Positions 1-7,990 of a stretch of DNA of 64,000 nt are shown here, piece after piece. The notes beneath the pieces were generated by a model, which worked only from the letters and a program-made list of their open reading frames with translations, was not told the DNA's origin and searched no databases. This DNA comes from Dehalococcoidia bacterium. Lineage in GTDB: Bacteria > Chloroflexota > Dehalococcoidia > Tepidiformales > Tepidiformaceae. The translations under genes and the position numbers were made by a program. The DNA is taken from positions 62,001-126,000 of the forward strand of contig PQAO01000026.1 of NCBI GenBank assembly GCA_003104995.1, written 5' to 3'. Each line of letters begins with the position of its first letter. Position 1 is the first letter of the stretch.

Positions 1-879
1 GCCGTCCTGAACCAGGCCTACCGCACCGGCGAAGTTGACGCGACCGTCGCCAACAAGCCCGAACTGGACAAGCTCAAGACGGAATTCCCGGACGAGCTCC
101 AGCTCTACCCGGCAACCCGCACCATCGGCCTCGAGTTCAACATGACCAAAGCCCCCGTGGACAAGGCTGAGGTACGCCTCGCTCTTTCGCAGGCCACCGA
201 CCGCGAGACGATGATGAAAGTCGTCTTCAAGGATGCCAACACGGCGACCACCAGTTGGGTGCCCCCGACCCGCAACGGCCTCAAGGGTGGCGAGTACGAC
301 GACATCCTCGGCTTCAACCCGGCCAAGGCCAAGGAAAACATGTCCAAGGCCGGCTACCCGGATGGCAAGGGCTTCCCTGAGCTGACTCTCATCATCGTCG
401 ATTCAGCGACGAACAAGCTGCTGGGTGAATTCCTCCAGGCGGAGTGGAAGGAGCACCTGGGCATCGAACTCAAGCTCGAGATCACCGATTCGAAGACGCG
501 CTCCTCGCGCTTCAACTCCTCGGACTTCCAGCTGGTCACCGGTGGCTGGCAGGAAGACTACCCGGACCCGGAGAACTGGTTCCTCGGACTCTGGGAAACG
601 GGCGGCTCGATCAACAAGGTCAAGGTCAGCATCAAGGCCCTTGACGATGCCATCGACAAGGCCCGCTACAACACCAACGACGAAGAGCGCCGCAAGCTCT
701 ACCGCGACGCCGAGGGCATCCTCCTCAAGGAAGCCAACGGTATCGCTCCGCTCTACCACACCCTCGCTGCGATGCTCGTGAAGCCGCACATCAAGGGCAT
801 GGTCGAGAACAAGCGTCCTGCCGACACGTTCGTACCGGGTGACTGGTACATCGAGCTCTGGAAGACGGACAAGAAGTAG
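1..879 (+). CDS. Peptide/nickel-type ABC transporter substrate-binding protein, 5' partial
   Basis: The reading frame is open from base 1, so the N-terminus lies outside the window; 292 codons remain. The C-terminal half of a family 5 extracellular solute-binding protein (DppA/OppA type) is visible: a segment on residue renumbering of the form LALSQATDRE, the FNPAKAKENMSKAGYPDG lobe motif and a closing stretch with a GIAPLYHT segment. Such proteins are secreted or lipid-anchored and deliver oligopeptides or similar ligands to the membrane permeases. Two permease genes follow on the same strand, so this is the first visible gene of a transporter operon; the ATPase genes are not in the window. 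The exact ligand cannot be read from sequence. Confidence 0.9.
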   Translation, partial: AVLNQAYRTGEVDATVANKPELDKLKTEFPDELQLYPATRTIGLEFNMTKAPVDKAEVRLALSQATDRETMMKVVFKDANTATTSWVPPTRNGLKGGEYDDILGFNPAKAKENMSKAGYPDGKGFPELTLIIVDSATNKLLGEFLQAEWKEHLGIELKLEITDSKTRSSRFNSSDFQLVTGGWQEDYPDPENWFLGLWETGGSINKVKVSIKALDDAIDKARYNTNDEERRKLYRDAEGILLKEANGIAPLYHTLAAMLVKPHIKGMVENKRPADTFVPGDWYIELWKTDKK

Positions 880-913
880 CTCCAACGGCACCAACTTTCG
901 TGCCGTGACACAA

Positions 914-946
914 TTGGGCCGGGGATTCAAAGAATCCCCGGCCCAA
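914..946 (+). other. Perfect 15-bp intercistronic stem-loop after the binding-protein gene
   Basis: Bases 914-928 and 932-946 are exact reverse complements around an AAA loop. No T-run follows and the next gene starts 18 bases later. In ABC transporter operons such hairpins commonly protect the binding-protein mRNA or partly terminate transcription so that less permease is made; that role is inferred here. Confidence 0.75.
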
Positions 947-964
947 CTAGATTGCGGATCAGCC

Positions 965-1912
965 ATGCTCGCTTACGCTATCCGGCGCGTCCTCGCCATC
1001 ATTCCACTCCTTTTCGCCATCGCGACCATCACCTTCTTCCTCATGCACTCTGTCGAAGGGGGCCCCTTCGACGAAGACAAGCCCCTCCCACCAGCGACCC
1101 GGGCCAACCTGGAGCGCCGCTACGGGCTCGATGACCCGCTCCCCGTGCAGTACGTCACCTACCTCAAGAACCTCGCTTCGCTCGACTTCGGCATCTCCAT
1201 CGCCAACAACCGGGATATCAGCGACATCATCAAGGAACGCATGCGCATCTCGGTGCAGCTCGGCATCGCCGCGTTCCTCTTTGCCACGACATTCGGCCTC
1301 ACCCTGGGGATCGTGTCGTCGCTCAACCAGAACGGCCTTGGCGACTACTTCGGTGTCTTCGTGGCGACAGCCGGCGCCGCTATGCCCAGCATCGTGTTGG
1401 CGCCGCTCCTGACCATCGTGTTCGCTGTCGAGCTGGGTTGGTTCAAAGTCCTGAGTACGAACTACGGGTTCACCGACTGGCTCCAGGGCGATTTCAGCAA
1501 CTGGAAACAGGTGATCCTGCCGACCATCGGCCTTGGCTTCCTCCCGATGGCGTTTATCGCACGGATCACGCGCGCTTCCATGCTCGAAGTGCTTCGCCAG
1601 GATTACATTCGTACCGCCCGGGCAAAGGGCCTGCGGGAGCTCAGCGTCGTGATTCGCCATGCCGCAAAGAACGCCCTCATCCCCGTGCTGACGGTCCTGG
1701 GACCGATCTTTGCCGGCCTCATCACCGGTTCGCTCGTCATCGAGCGGTTCTTCGCCATTCCCGGGCTTGGCGGCGAATTCGTCCGTTCCGTCATCATTCG
1801 GGACTACGGGCTCATCATGGGCGTAACGGTCTTCTTCGCGGTCATCATCGCGTTCATGAACCTCGTTGTAGACCTGCTATACGGCATTGCCGACCCCAGG
1901 ATCCGGTACTAG
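965..1912 (+). CDS. ABC transporter permease, DppB/OppB family
   Basis: A 315-residue integral membrane protein with an N-terminal helix (residues about 8-28), then a soluble segment with the family-typical RYGLDDPLPVQYVTYL pattern, and five further hydrophobic helices. The EAA-type cytoplasmic loop is visible as DYIRTARAKGL, where the permease docks on the ATPase. ATG at 965 is chosen because it starts directly before the first membrane helix (MLAYAIRRVL); the frame is open further upstream but runs through the intercistronic hairpin. It pairs with the next gene as the two-permease core of a peptide-type importer. Confidence 0.93.
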   Translation: MLAYAIRRVLAIIPLLFAIATITFFLMHSVEGGPFDEDKPLPPATRANLERRYGLDDPLPVQYVTYLKNLASLDFGISIANNRDISDIIKERMRISVQLGIAAFLFATTFGLTLGIVSSLNQNGLGDYFGVFVATAGAAMPSIVLAPLLTIVFAVELGWFKVLSTNYGFTDWLQGDFSNWKQVILPTIGLGFLPMAFIARITRASMLEVLRQDYIRTARAKGLRELSVVIRHAAKNALIPVLTVLGPIFAGLITGSLVIERFFAIPGLGGEFVRSVIIRDYGLIMGVTVFFAVIIAFMNLVVDLLYGIADPRIRY

Positions 1913-1924
1913 GAGGGCATCATC

Positions 1925-2896
1925 GTGTCGTCAACCGAACAGGCGATCGTCCAGCCCTTCGATTTCGCGAACGAGGTGTTCCACACCAAGCAACGGGGAC
2001 TCTGGGCGCAGGCGTGGCAACGCCTGTTGCACAACCGGCTCGCAGTTGTTTCAGGCATCATCCTGCTCATCATTCTCACGGTGTCCGTCCTCGCCGACTT
2101 CGTGCCTGCAGTGCAGCTGCACGACCCGGCCCAGACCGATTTTGGAGCCGTCGAACAAAACCCGAGCTGGGACCACCCCCTCGGGACCGATGGCCTTGGC
2201 CGTGACCTGTATGCCCGGATGACCCAGGCAACGTTGTTCTCGCTGAAGATCGGCCTCGGCACCCAGGCCGTCATCCTGCTCATCGGCATCTCGGTCGGCA
2301 TGTCGGCCGCCCTGGCCGGACGCCTGAGCGACACCGTCTTGATGTGGATAACCGACCTCGCGTTCGCCTTCCCCGACTTGCTCGCGATCATCCTCCTGCG
2401 GCAGGTACTTTTCGGACGCGACTGGCCGATCATCGGCAGCGGCGACCCCCAGATCCCGGGTATACCGAGCGTGCTGCTCGTGACTGTCCTCGCCATTTCG
2501 TTCGTGGGCTGGACTACCGTCTCCCGGCTCGTGCGAGGGCAAATGCTCTCCATCAAGGAGCAGGACTACATCCTCGCTGCCCGGGCCACGGGCGCGAGTC
2601 CCTGGCGAATCGTGCGCTCGCATATGCTCCCGAACACGCTGAGCGCCGTGATCGTCGCGGCTACCTTCGGCATCCCGCTCGCGATCTTCGCCGAGGCCAC
2701 CCTCGGATTTATCGGCCTGGGCGTGCCCCCGCCAAACGCCAGCCTCGGGTCGCTCATCAACTCCGGCCTGGACTCGATCCAGACGCACAACATCCAGCTC
2801 GTCTGGCCGACCATGATGGTGGCGCTGCTGATGCTGTGCTTCACCTTCCTGGGCGATGGCCTCCGCGACGCGCTCGACCCGCGGACGCGGAAATAG
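1925..2896 (+). CDS. ABC transporter permease, DppC/OppC family
   Basis: A 323-residue inner-membrane permease beginning with GTG; a GGAGG ribosome site overlaps the stop codon of the preceding permease. The N-terminal helix (about residues 43-62) is followed by the DPAQTDF/HPLGTDGLGRDLYARM region typical of DppC proteins, then helices around an EAA loop (QDYILAARATGAS). It ends shortly after the family-typical GDGLRDALDPR. Together with the upstream permease and binding protein it forms a family 5 peptide/opine/nickel importer; the ATPases must be encoded elsewhere. Confidence 0.93.
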   Translation: MSSTEQAIVQPFDFANEVFHTKQRGLWAQAWQRLLHNRLAVVSGIILLIILTVSVLADFVPAVQLHDPAQTDFGAVEQNPSWDHPLGTDGLGRDLYARMTQATLFSLKIGLGTQAVILLIGISVGMSAALAGRLSDTVLMWITDLAFAFPDLLAIILLRQVLFGRDWPIIGSGDPQIPGIPSVLLVTVLAISFVGWTTVSRLVRGQMLSIKEQDYILAARATGASPWRIVRSHMLPNTLSAVIVAATFGIPLAIFAEATLGFIGLGVPPPNASLGSLINSGLDSIQTHNIQLVWPTMMVALLMLCFTFLGDGLRDALDPRTRK

Positions 2897-2952
2897 GGGC
2901 CATCACGGTTTGCCGCTCCACGAAGGCGGCTGGTACCATCGGAACGTAGCCT

Positions 2953-3028
2953 GGGGCTGTAGCTCAATCGGGAGAGCGCAACACTGGCAGTGTTGAGGTA
3001 GAGGGTTCGAATCCCTCCAGCTCCACCA
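2953..3028 (+). tRNA. tRNA-Ala(GGC), CCA encoded
   Basis: A 76-base cloverleaf. The acceptor stem carries the G3-U70 wobble pair that is the alanine identity element. The anticodon stem CAACA/TGTTG encloses CTGGCAG, giving anticodon GGC. The T arm is GAGGG TTCGAAT CCCTC-like, and A73 plus CCA are encoded. Confidence 0.95.
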
Positions 3029-3042
3029 GCAAAACCGCTACC

Positions 3043-3070
3043 AACGGGCCCACGTGGGGCCCGTTTCGTT
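3043..3070 (+). terminator. Intrinsic terminator after tRNA-Ala
   Basis: A 9-bp GC-rich stem (3043-3051 with 3057-3065) and a 5-base loop are followed by a T-rich tail (TTTCGTTCTT). It sits 15 bases behind the tRNA. Confidence 0.7.
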
Positions 3071-3153
3071 CTTGCCCCGGTCAATAGATTGCGGCGCGAC
3101 CTGCGCGAGCGGCAGCGCCCGCATCACCCTTATCATCGTCGGCGGGCGACTCC

Positions 3154-3798
3154 CTACCCACCTACACACGCCCCTGGTAGGTAATTCGTAGCGCCTGTGG
3201 CAATGTAACTGCTCACCTCGCCGGTCAGCTCGCTGACGACCGTGGTTGTGCGATCCACCGGGCCCCCTGGGTAGTCCACGTACCCAATGACCCTGGCGGC
3301 GCATGTACCCTGTTTCGCGGCACACGCCCCCGCCACCCACATGCGGTAGCCACGGTCGGAGAATGTGGTCGACTTGCCCGTGACTTCGTTGATCACGGTC
3401 ACGGTCCCAACCAGACCATCGGGATAACTCGCCGCCATCACCCGGGCAACGCAGGCAGGCACCTCGGTCGGCGCCGGTGTAGGTTGCACTGCCGTCGCCT
3501 GCACCACAATGGCAACGGGCGTCGGCGTCGGCAGAATTGGCTCGGTGGGTACTGTTGTCGCCGTGGGCGTCGCTGCCTTCTCAGTAACCGTGACGCCGAC
3601 CGGCGCCAGTGAGGGTGAAGCCACCGCCGCCGCTGGTGTCGTCGAAGTGGCGGAAGGCAGGCCCGCCTGAGCCGGAATGCTGGCATCTCCGCCCCCGGCG
3701 AGCATTACGGTCGTCAACACCGCGATGACCAACGCGGCGAGCACCAGCCCGACCGCAAGGACCAGGGTAAGGGGACTCAGGACAATCTGTCGGTTCAT
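3154..3798 (-). CDS. Membrane-anchored secreted protein with Thr/Pro-rich linker
   Basis: A 214-residue protein of unknown function. Residues about 8-36 form one long hydrophobic segment (signal anchor), followed by about 80 residues rich in Ala, Thr, Pro and Val (PTATTVPTEP, PTPTPVAIVV) and a C-terminal part with four cysteines. That part contains two related half-repeats, each with a GTVTVINEVTGKST / DRTTTVVSELTGEVS pattern preceding a Y-x-x-W/Y...G-A-C element. The start at 3798 is chosen because translation from it leads directly into the membrane segment; the frame is open 14 codons further. I infer an extracytoplasmic location and disulfide bonds. Confidence 0.75.
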   Translation of the reverse strand: MNRQIVLSPLTLVLAVGLVLAALVIAVLTTVMLAGGGDASIPAQAGLPSATSTTPAAAVASPSLAPVGVTVTEKAATPTATTVPTEPILPTPTPVAIVVQATAVQPTPAPTEVPACVARVMAASYPDGLVGTVTVINEVTGKSTTFSDRGYRMWVAGACAAKQGTCAARVIGYVDYPGGPVDRTTTVVSELTGEVSSYIATGATNYLPGACVGG

Positions 3799-3969
3799 GG
3801 CACACTCTCGACGCCGAGATACTACCCTTGATTTCGACACCTGTTGTCACGAATCGATCCGAACACATCGTCCGACCGCGACCGCGGAACCTGTTGGAGA
3901 ATCGTTTGAACGCCGCCCGAGGGCGTGTCACGCGGACGTGCCGGCCCCCACCGGGTGAGGGCCCGAGAA

Positions 3970-5262
3970 CTACGCCAGCACGAGCGCGTCGACCGGCGTG
4001 CCGCGCAGCGAGAATGGCCCGGCATGCTCGATCCGCACATCAACCAACGAACCCACCCGCGCGGGGGCGTCCAGGTGGACGAGCTTACCGGTCTGCGTGC
4101 GCCCGAACGGCTGCTCGCCACGGATGCCTTCGACCAGGATCGACTGGACTGCCCCGACATAGGTGGCGTTGATCTCTTCGGAAATCCGATGTTCGACTTC
4201 CTCGACGCGATGGAGCCACTCGGCCTTGGTCGCGGCCGGTACGTCGTCCTCCATCTTGCGGTAGGCGATGGTGCCCGGCCGGGGCGAATAGGCGGCGACG
4301 TGCACCTTGTCGAACCGCACTTCCTCCAGCAGCGAAAGCGACTCTTCGAAGTCAGCCTCCGTCTCGCCGGGGTAGCCGACGATGACGTCGGTCGTGATCC
4401 CGGCGGCCGGCATAAGCGCGCGGACCTCCGCGATCTTCGCCAGGTACTCGGCGCGCGTGTATCCGCGGCGCATCGATTCGAGCACGCGGTCGCTGCCGGC
4501 CTGTACGGGCAGTGAGAAGCACTCCATCACCTTCGGCAGCCCGGCGATCGCCTCGAGGATGCGGTGCGTCATGTCCTTCGGGTACGACGTCAGGAAACGG
4601 ATGCGCTCCAGCCGCTCGATGGCTGAGAGTTCGCGCATGAGGTCGCCCAGGTCGGGCTGCTCGGCGAGATCGTGCCCGTAGGCCTCGACCGTCTGCCCGA
4701 GCAGCGTCACTTCACGCACGCCGTTCGCCGCCAGGTACGCGACCTCGCGCACGATCTCGTCCATCGGGCGGCTTTTCTCCCGGCCACGGCGGTACGGCAC
4801 GATGCAGTACGTGCAGAACTTGTTGCAGCCGTGGACGACCGGCACGAACGCGGTCGGCCCCTCCGGGATGGCATAGGTGCTCGGCCAGAACTCGCCGCCC
4901 AGGTCCTCGTGCGGGCCCTCGATGAGTTCCATAATCGGCTCGAACTGCTGCGGCCTGGCGAACGCATCCACCTGCGGGAAGCGCTTCCGGAGTTCATCCG
5001 TCTTGAGGCCGACCATGCAGCCCATGACCGCCACCTTGAGCTGCGGCTTCGTCTTCTTCAGTTCGCTGATGCGGCCGAGCTTCGAATACGCGCGGTCCTC
5101 GGCGTGCTGCCGCACACTGCAGGTGTTCACCACCACGATGTCGGCGCGCTCGATCCGGTCAGTCGCCTTCAGGCCCATGCGGTCGAATCCGGCGGCGAGC
5201 TTTTCGCTGTCGGCCTTGTTCATCTGGCAGCCAACGGTCCAGAGGTAGTAACGGCTGGTCAT
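3970..5262 (-). CDS. miaB: tRNA-2-methylthio-N6-dimethylallyladenosine synthase MiaB
   Basis: A 430-residue radical-SAM methylthiotransferase that thiomethylates i6A37 in tRNAs reading UNN codons. The N-terminal MTTase domain has its three cluster cysteines in WTVGCQMN, NTCSVR and GCMVG; the central radical-SAM domain has the C-x3-C-x2-C motif in GCNKFCTYCIVPYRRG; the C-terminal TRAM domain ends with an RVGSLVDVRIEHAGPFSLRG-like stretch. The protein begins at the conserved first strand (MTSRYYLWTVGC). It lies 24 bases downstream of tRNA-Ser on the same strand, so the two may share a transcript, although tRNA-Ser(GCU) itself is not a normal MiaB substrate. Confidence 0.95.
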   Translation of the reverse strand: MTSRYYLWTVGCQMNKADSEKLAAGFDRMGLKATDRIERADIVVVNTCSVRQHAEDRAYSKLGRISELKKTKPQLKVAVMGCMVGLKTDELRKRFPQVDAFARPQQFEPIMELIEGPHEDLGGEFWPSTYAIPEGPTAFVPVVHGCNKFCTYCIVPYRRGREKSRPMDEIVREVAYLAANGVREVTLLGQTVEAYGHDLAEQPDLGDLMRELSAIERLERIRFLTSYPKDMTHRILEAIAGLPKVMECFSLPVQAGSDRVLESMRRGYTRAEYLAKIAEVRALMPAAGITTDVIVGYPGETEADFEESLSLLEEVRFDKVHVAAYSPRPGTIAYRKMEDDVPAATKAEWLHRVEEVEHRISEEINATYVGAVQSILVEGIRGEQPFGRTQTGKLVHLDAPARVGSLVDVRIEHAGPFSLRGTPVDALVLA

Positions 5263-5286
5263 GGACGATTGCCCTGGGGGGGTGAA

Positions 5287-5376
5287 TGGCGGAGGGGGAG
5301 GGATTTGAACCCTCGACCGAGTTACCCCGGAACCCGCTTAGCAGGCGGGCGCACTAGACCACTATGCGACCCCTCC
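5287..5376 (-). tRNA. tRNA-Ser(GCT), CCA encoded
   Basis: A 90-base class II tRNA with a long variable arm. Anticodon stem CCCGC/GCGGG encloses CTGCTAA, giving anticodon GCT for AGY serine codons. The acceptor is GGAGGGG/CCCCTCC, the discriminator is G73 as expected for serine, and CCA is encoded at 5289-5287. Confidence 0.95.
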
Positions 5377-5475
5377 GCGCGCGCGATAAGAAGACCATTG
5401 TAGGGCCGTGCCCCCAATACGGTCATCCGGCGGAGACTCCTGTAGGATCGGCGAACAACCACCACCGGAGCCCCC

Positions 5476-6354
5476 ATGCGTTACGGAGTCGCAATTCCCC
5501 AGGCCAACCAGTTCGCCACGCCGGAAGCGCTCCGCGCCATGGCCCGCACAGTCGAGGACGCCGGCTTTGACTCCATTTGGGTCAGCGACCACATCATCGT
5601 GCCCGAGGGTTCCTCGTACATCCCGGAACTCATGACCGAACCCCTCGCCGTCCTCTCCTACCTCGCCGCCGAGACCCGGCACGTCACCATCGGCACGAGC
5701 GTCCTCATCGTGCCCTACCGTGACCCGGTCTTCGTGGCGAAGTTCCTGAGTTCGGTTGACGTCCTGAGCAGCGGACGGCTCGTCGTGGGCGTTGGGGCCG
5801 GGTGGCTGGAGCCTGAGTTCGAGGCGCTCGGTGTGCCGTTCGAAGAACGCGGCAGGCGGACCGACGAGTACCTGCACGTGTTCCGGAACCTCTGGGAAAC
5901 TGAGACGTCCTCGTTCGAAGGCGAATTCAAGCGGTACAGCAACATGCGGATGTTTCCAAAGGCAGCTGCCAGCCGGCGCGGCACCATCCCGATCTGGGTC
6001 GGCGGGAATGGTCCCGCCAGTCTGCGCCGCGCGGCAGAACTGGGCGACGGGTGGCACCCTATCAACCTCGCGCCAGCCGAGTTCGCGACCCATCTCGCCC
6101 GTTACCGCGCCCAGTGCCAGCGGTTCGAACGCCAGCCCGGCCCCGTTTGCCTGCGGCACATGCCTGGCGGGCGAACGCGCCCGGATGGGGGCCGCTGGCC
6201 GCTCTCCGGGACCCCGGACGAACAGGCCGCCGACATTCGCGCCTACGCCGAGGCTGGTTTGGACCAGCTGATGCTCTCGCTCAACGCGCGCACGCTCGAG
6301 GAGTACCTGGTCATGCTGCGGCGCTTCATGCGCGAGGTCGTTCCTCGCGTCTGA
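5476..6354 (+). CDS. LLM-class F420-dependent oxidoreductase
   Basis: A 292-residue luciferase-like monooxygenase family protein of TIM-barrel fold, expected to use coenzyme F420 or FMN. Visible family features are the first strand MRYGVAIPQ, the AGFDSIWVSDHI segment around residue 31-42, TSVLIVPYRDPV at about 76, the GRLVVGVGAGWLEPEFEALGV motif at about 100-120 and GTIPIWVGG at about 175. A GGAG site precedes the ATG. Substrate is unknown. This is one of four sequences of this superfamily in the window, which fits an organism rich in F420-type chemistry. Confidence 0.88.
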   Translation: MRYGVAIPQANQFATPEALRAMARTVEDAGFDSIWVSDHIIVPEGSSYIPELMTEPLAVLSYLAAETRHVTIGTSVLIVPYRDPVFVAKFLSSVDVLSSGRLVVGVGAGWLEPEFEALGVPFEERGRRTDEYLHVFRNLWETETSSFEGEFKRYSNMRMFPKAAASRRGTIPIWVGGNGPASLRRAAELGDGWHPINLAPAEFATHLARYRAQCQRFERQPGPVCLRHMPGGRTRPDGGRWPLSGTPDEQAADIRAYAEAGLDQLMLSLNARTLEEYLVMLRRFMREVVPRV

Positions 6355-6373
6355 GTCTTCGGCGGACAGGGGC

Positions 6374-6379
6374 TACACT
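6374..6379 (+). promoter_or_regulatory. -10 element of a probable leaderless promoter for the NUDIX regulator
   Basis: TACACT lies 6 bases before the ATG at 6386. The same hexamer, with a matching first C (CTACACT), forms the right arm core of the palindrome before nadB, so an operator half-site is also possible. No Shine-Dalgarno sequence is present. Confidence 0.4.
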
Positions 6380-6385
6380 CTTCCC

Positions 6386-7012
6386 ATGCCGGCCGCCGTC
6401 GTCGTCGTCATCTTCACCGTCCGCCAGGGCAGCCTGTCGGTGCTCCTGATCGAGCGCGCCGCCCCACCGTGCGCCGGGCAGTGGGCACTCCCGGGCGGTA
6501 CCCTCCTCCCCGGCGAGTCACTCGATGACGCCGCCAAGCGCAAGCTCGCCGACGAGACGGGCGTCTCCGATGTATTCCTGGAGCAGCTGTACACATTCGA
6601 CCACCTGGCGGAAGGCCGCGCCGAAATCGTGGTGACCTACTTCGCGCTGGTTGACCTCGCCCGGACGCGTCTCCGGAAGGACTCGGAGTGGCGACCAGCC
6701 TGGCAACCCGTCCACCCCCTCCCGCACCTGGCGTTCGACAACGGGAAGGTGGTCGCCTACGCGGAGGAGCGGCTGCGCAACAAGCTCGAGTACACCAACG
6801 TGGTCTACAGCCTGTTGCCGGACCAGTTCACGCTCACCCGGATGCAGCAGGTATACGAGGCCATCCTCGGCGAGCCGCTCGACAAGCGGAATTTCCGCCG
6901 GCGGGTAGTCGGGCTGGGCATCGTCAAAGAGACGGGTCAGTACCAGAAGGTTGGCGCACACCGGCCGGCGATGCTCTACGAGTTCACGTCGCGCGAGCCG
7001 ATGGTCCTCTAA
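6386..7012 (+). CDS. NrtR-family NUDIX-winged-helix transcriptional regulator with degenerate NUDIX box
   Basis: 208 residues: an N-terminal NUDIX fold (about 1-125) and a C-terminal winged helix (about 135-205) with the family signature DQFTLTRMQQVYEAILG and LDKRNFRRRV. This architecture is that of NrtR, a repressor of NAD biosynthesis genes that senses ADP-ribose. The NUDIX box runs from G38 to V60. G38, E44, R52 and E57 are kept, but the position equivalent to the catalytic Glu53 of MutT is Lys53, and Glu56 is Asp56, so hydrolase activity is probably lost while ligand binding could remain. nadBC with a strong palindromic operator lies 12 kb away. Family identity is clear; the regulon is inferred. 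Confidence 0.85.
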   Translation: MPAAVVVVIFTVRQGSLSVLLIERAAPPCAGQWALPGGTLLPGESLDDAAKRKLADETGVSDVFLEQLYTFDHLAEGRAEIVVTYFALVDLARTRLRKDSEWRPAWQPVHPLPHLAFDNGKVVAYAEERLRNKLEYTNVVYSLLPDQFTLTRMQQVYEAILGEPLDKRNFRRRVVGLGIVKETGQYQKVGAHRPAMLYEFTSREPMVL

Positions 7013-7647
7013 CCGGCACGCCTGCGGCCGACCACCACGTACATCGGATCGTGCCCGGGACCGGGGCTGATGTTGTAGGCCTGGGGCGGCTCAAACGTCC
7101 CCGCCAGCCGGAAGTACAGCCCGATGAGCTCGGCGTGCTCGCGGGGGCCGAGCGATTGCCAGATGGCCACGGCCTTCGTGGGAAAGCACCGGTTCGAATA
7201 GGCGACCGCGAATGGGGCACCCGGCTTGAGGACTCGCCCAACCTCGGCGAACACATCCTGGGGGCGCACCAGGTACTGCACCGATACCGTCACCACTGCC
7301 GCATCGAAGGTCGCGTCGCCCCAGGGAAGGACAGGGTTCTTGTTCAGGTCCTGGACTACCCGCTCAGTAAGTATGGGGTTGTTCTCGAGCTCAACCATGT
7401 TCATGCCGAGCCCCGCCACGCCGGCCAGCTGCCTGGCGGCCGGAAAGTGCGACACCCAGCTGGTCATCAGGTCGAGCACCAGCGCCCCATCCGGGATGAG
7501 CTGCCGGTAGAACGCTGTGAGGGCGGCGATCGCCTCATCATCGATGTGGGTGACCAGCCGGGGCTCGCGGTAGAAGAAGGCGTCGTCCGTGTCATCCTCG
7601 CGCTCGAAGTACTCATCGCGCAGGGCTGGTGCCGGTTCGTCAGCCAA
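7009..7647 (-). CDS. SAM-dependent methyltransferase, class I
   Basis: A 212-residue protein with methyltransferase-like order: ALVLDLMTSWVSHFP (motif I region, about residue 55-70, without the usual glycine run), a NPVLPWGDATFDAAVVTVSVQYL stretch (motif II/III, starting near 105) and EVGRVLKPGAPFAVAYSNR (motif IV/post-motif). Start is TTG at 7647, overlapping the upstream monooxygenase gene by 8 bases, so the two are translationally coupled. It converges with the NUDIX gene and shares 4 bases with it. The atypical motif I makes the cofactor assignment less sure; the substrate is unknown. Confidence 0.75.
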   Translation of the reverse strand: MADEPAPALRDEYFEREDDTDDAFFYREPRLVTHIDDEAIAALTAFYRQLIPDGALVLDLMTSWVSHFPAARQLAGVAGLGMNMVELENNPILTERVVQDLNKNPVLPWGDATFDAAVVTVSVQYLVRPQDVFAEVGRVLKPGAPFAVAYSNRCFPTKAVAIWQSLGPREHAELIGLYFRLAGTFEPPQAYNISPGPGHDPMYVVVGRRRAG

Positions 7648-7963
7648 GGTTCGCCGGCACGGGGCCGCTCTCGGTGATCACGGAGTCGTAGAATCGTGCC
7701 CGCGGGTGGCCTTCGATCACACCTTCCGGCATCCCGCCCGCGTGCGCGCGCCGGAACGCCTCGGATTGCGTCCACCCGATGAACGCCTCCCGCGAGGCCC
7801 AGATGGTGTGCGAAATGTAATCGCCCTGCTCGTCACCCTTCATCAAGGCGAAGTGGACGAAACCGGGCGTCTGGTCGAGGTAGCTTTCGCGCTGGCGCCA
7901 GCCGGCCTCGAAGTCGGCCTCCCGGCCGGCGGCAACCTTGAACTGGTTCATGGCAATAAACAT
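7640..7963 (-). CDS. Antibiotic biosynthesis monooxygenase (ABM)-fold protein, HmoB/IsdG-like
   Basis: 107 residues forming a single ferredoxin-like ABM domain. Characteristic are the opening MFIAMNQFKVAAGREADFE, a central GFVHFALMKGD strand and the HTIWASREAFIGWTQSEAFRRAH segment that resembles heme-degrading monooxygenases of the HmoA/HmoB group. ATG 7963 is preferred over the GTG three codons earlier because a GGAG site sits 8 bases in front of it. Members act as small dimeric monooxygenases or heme oxygenases in the cytoplasm; which applies cannot be decided here. It is coupled to the methyltransferase gene downstream. Confidence 0.8.
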   Translation of the reverse strand: MFIAMNQFKVAAGREADFEAGWRQRESYLDQTPGFVHFALMKGDEQGDYISHTIWASREAFIGWTQSEAFRRAHAGGMPEGVIEGHPRARFYDSVITESGPVPANLG

Positions 7964-7990
7964 GGGGCACACTCCGAAATGGCTTCAGGG

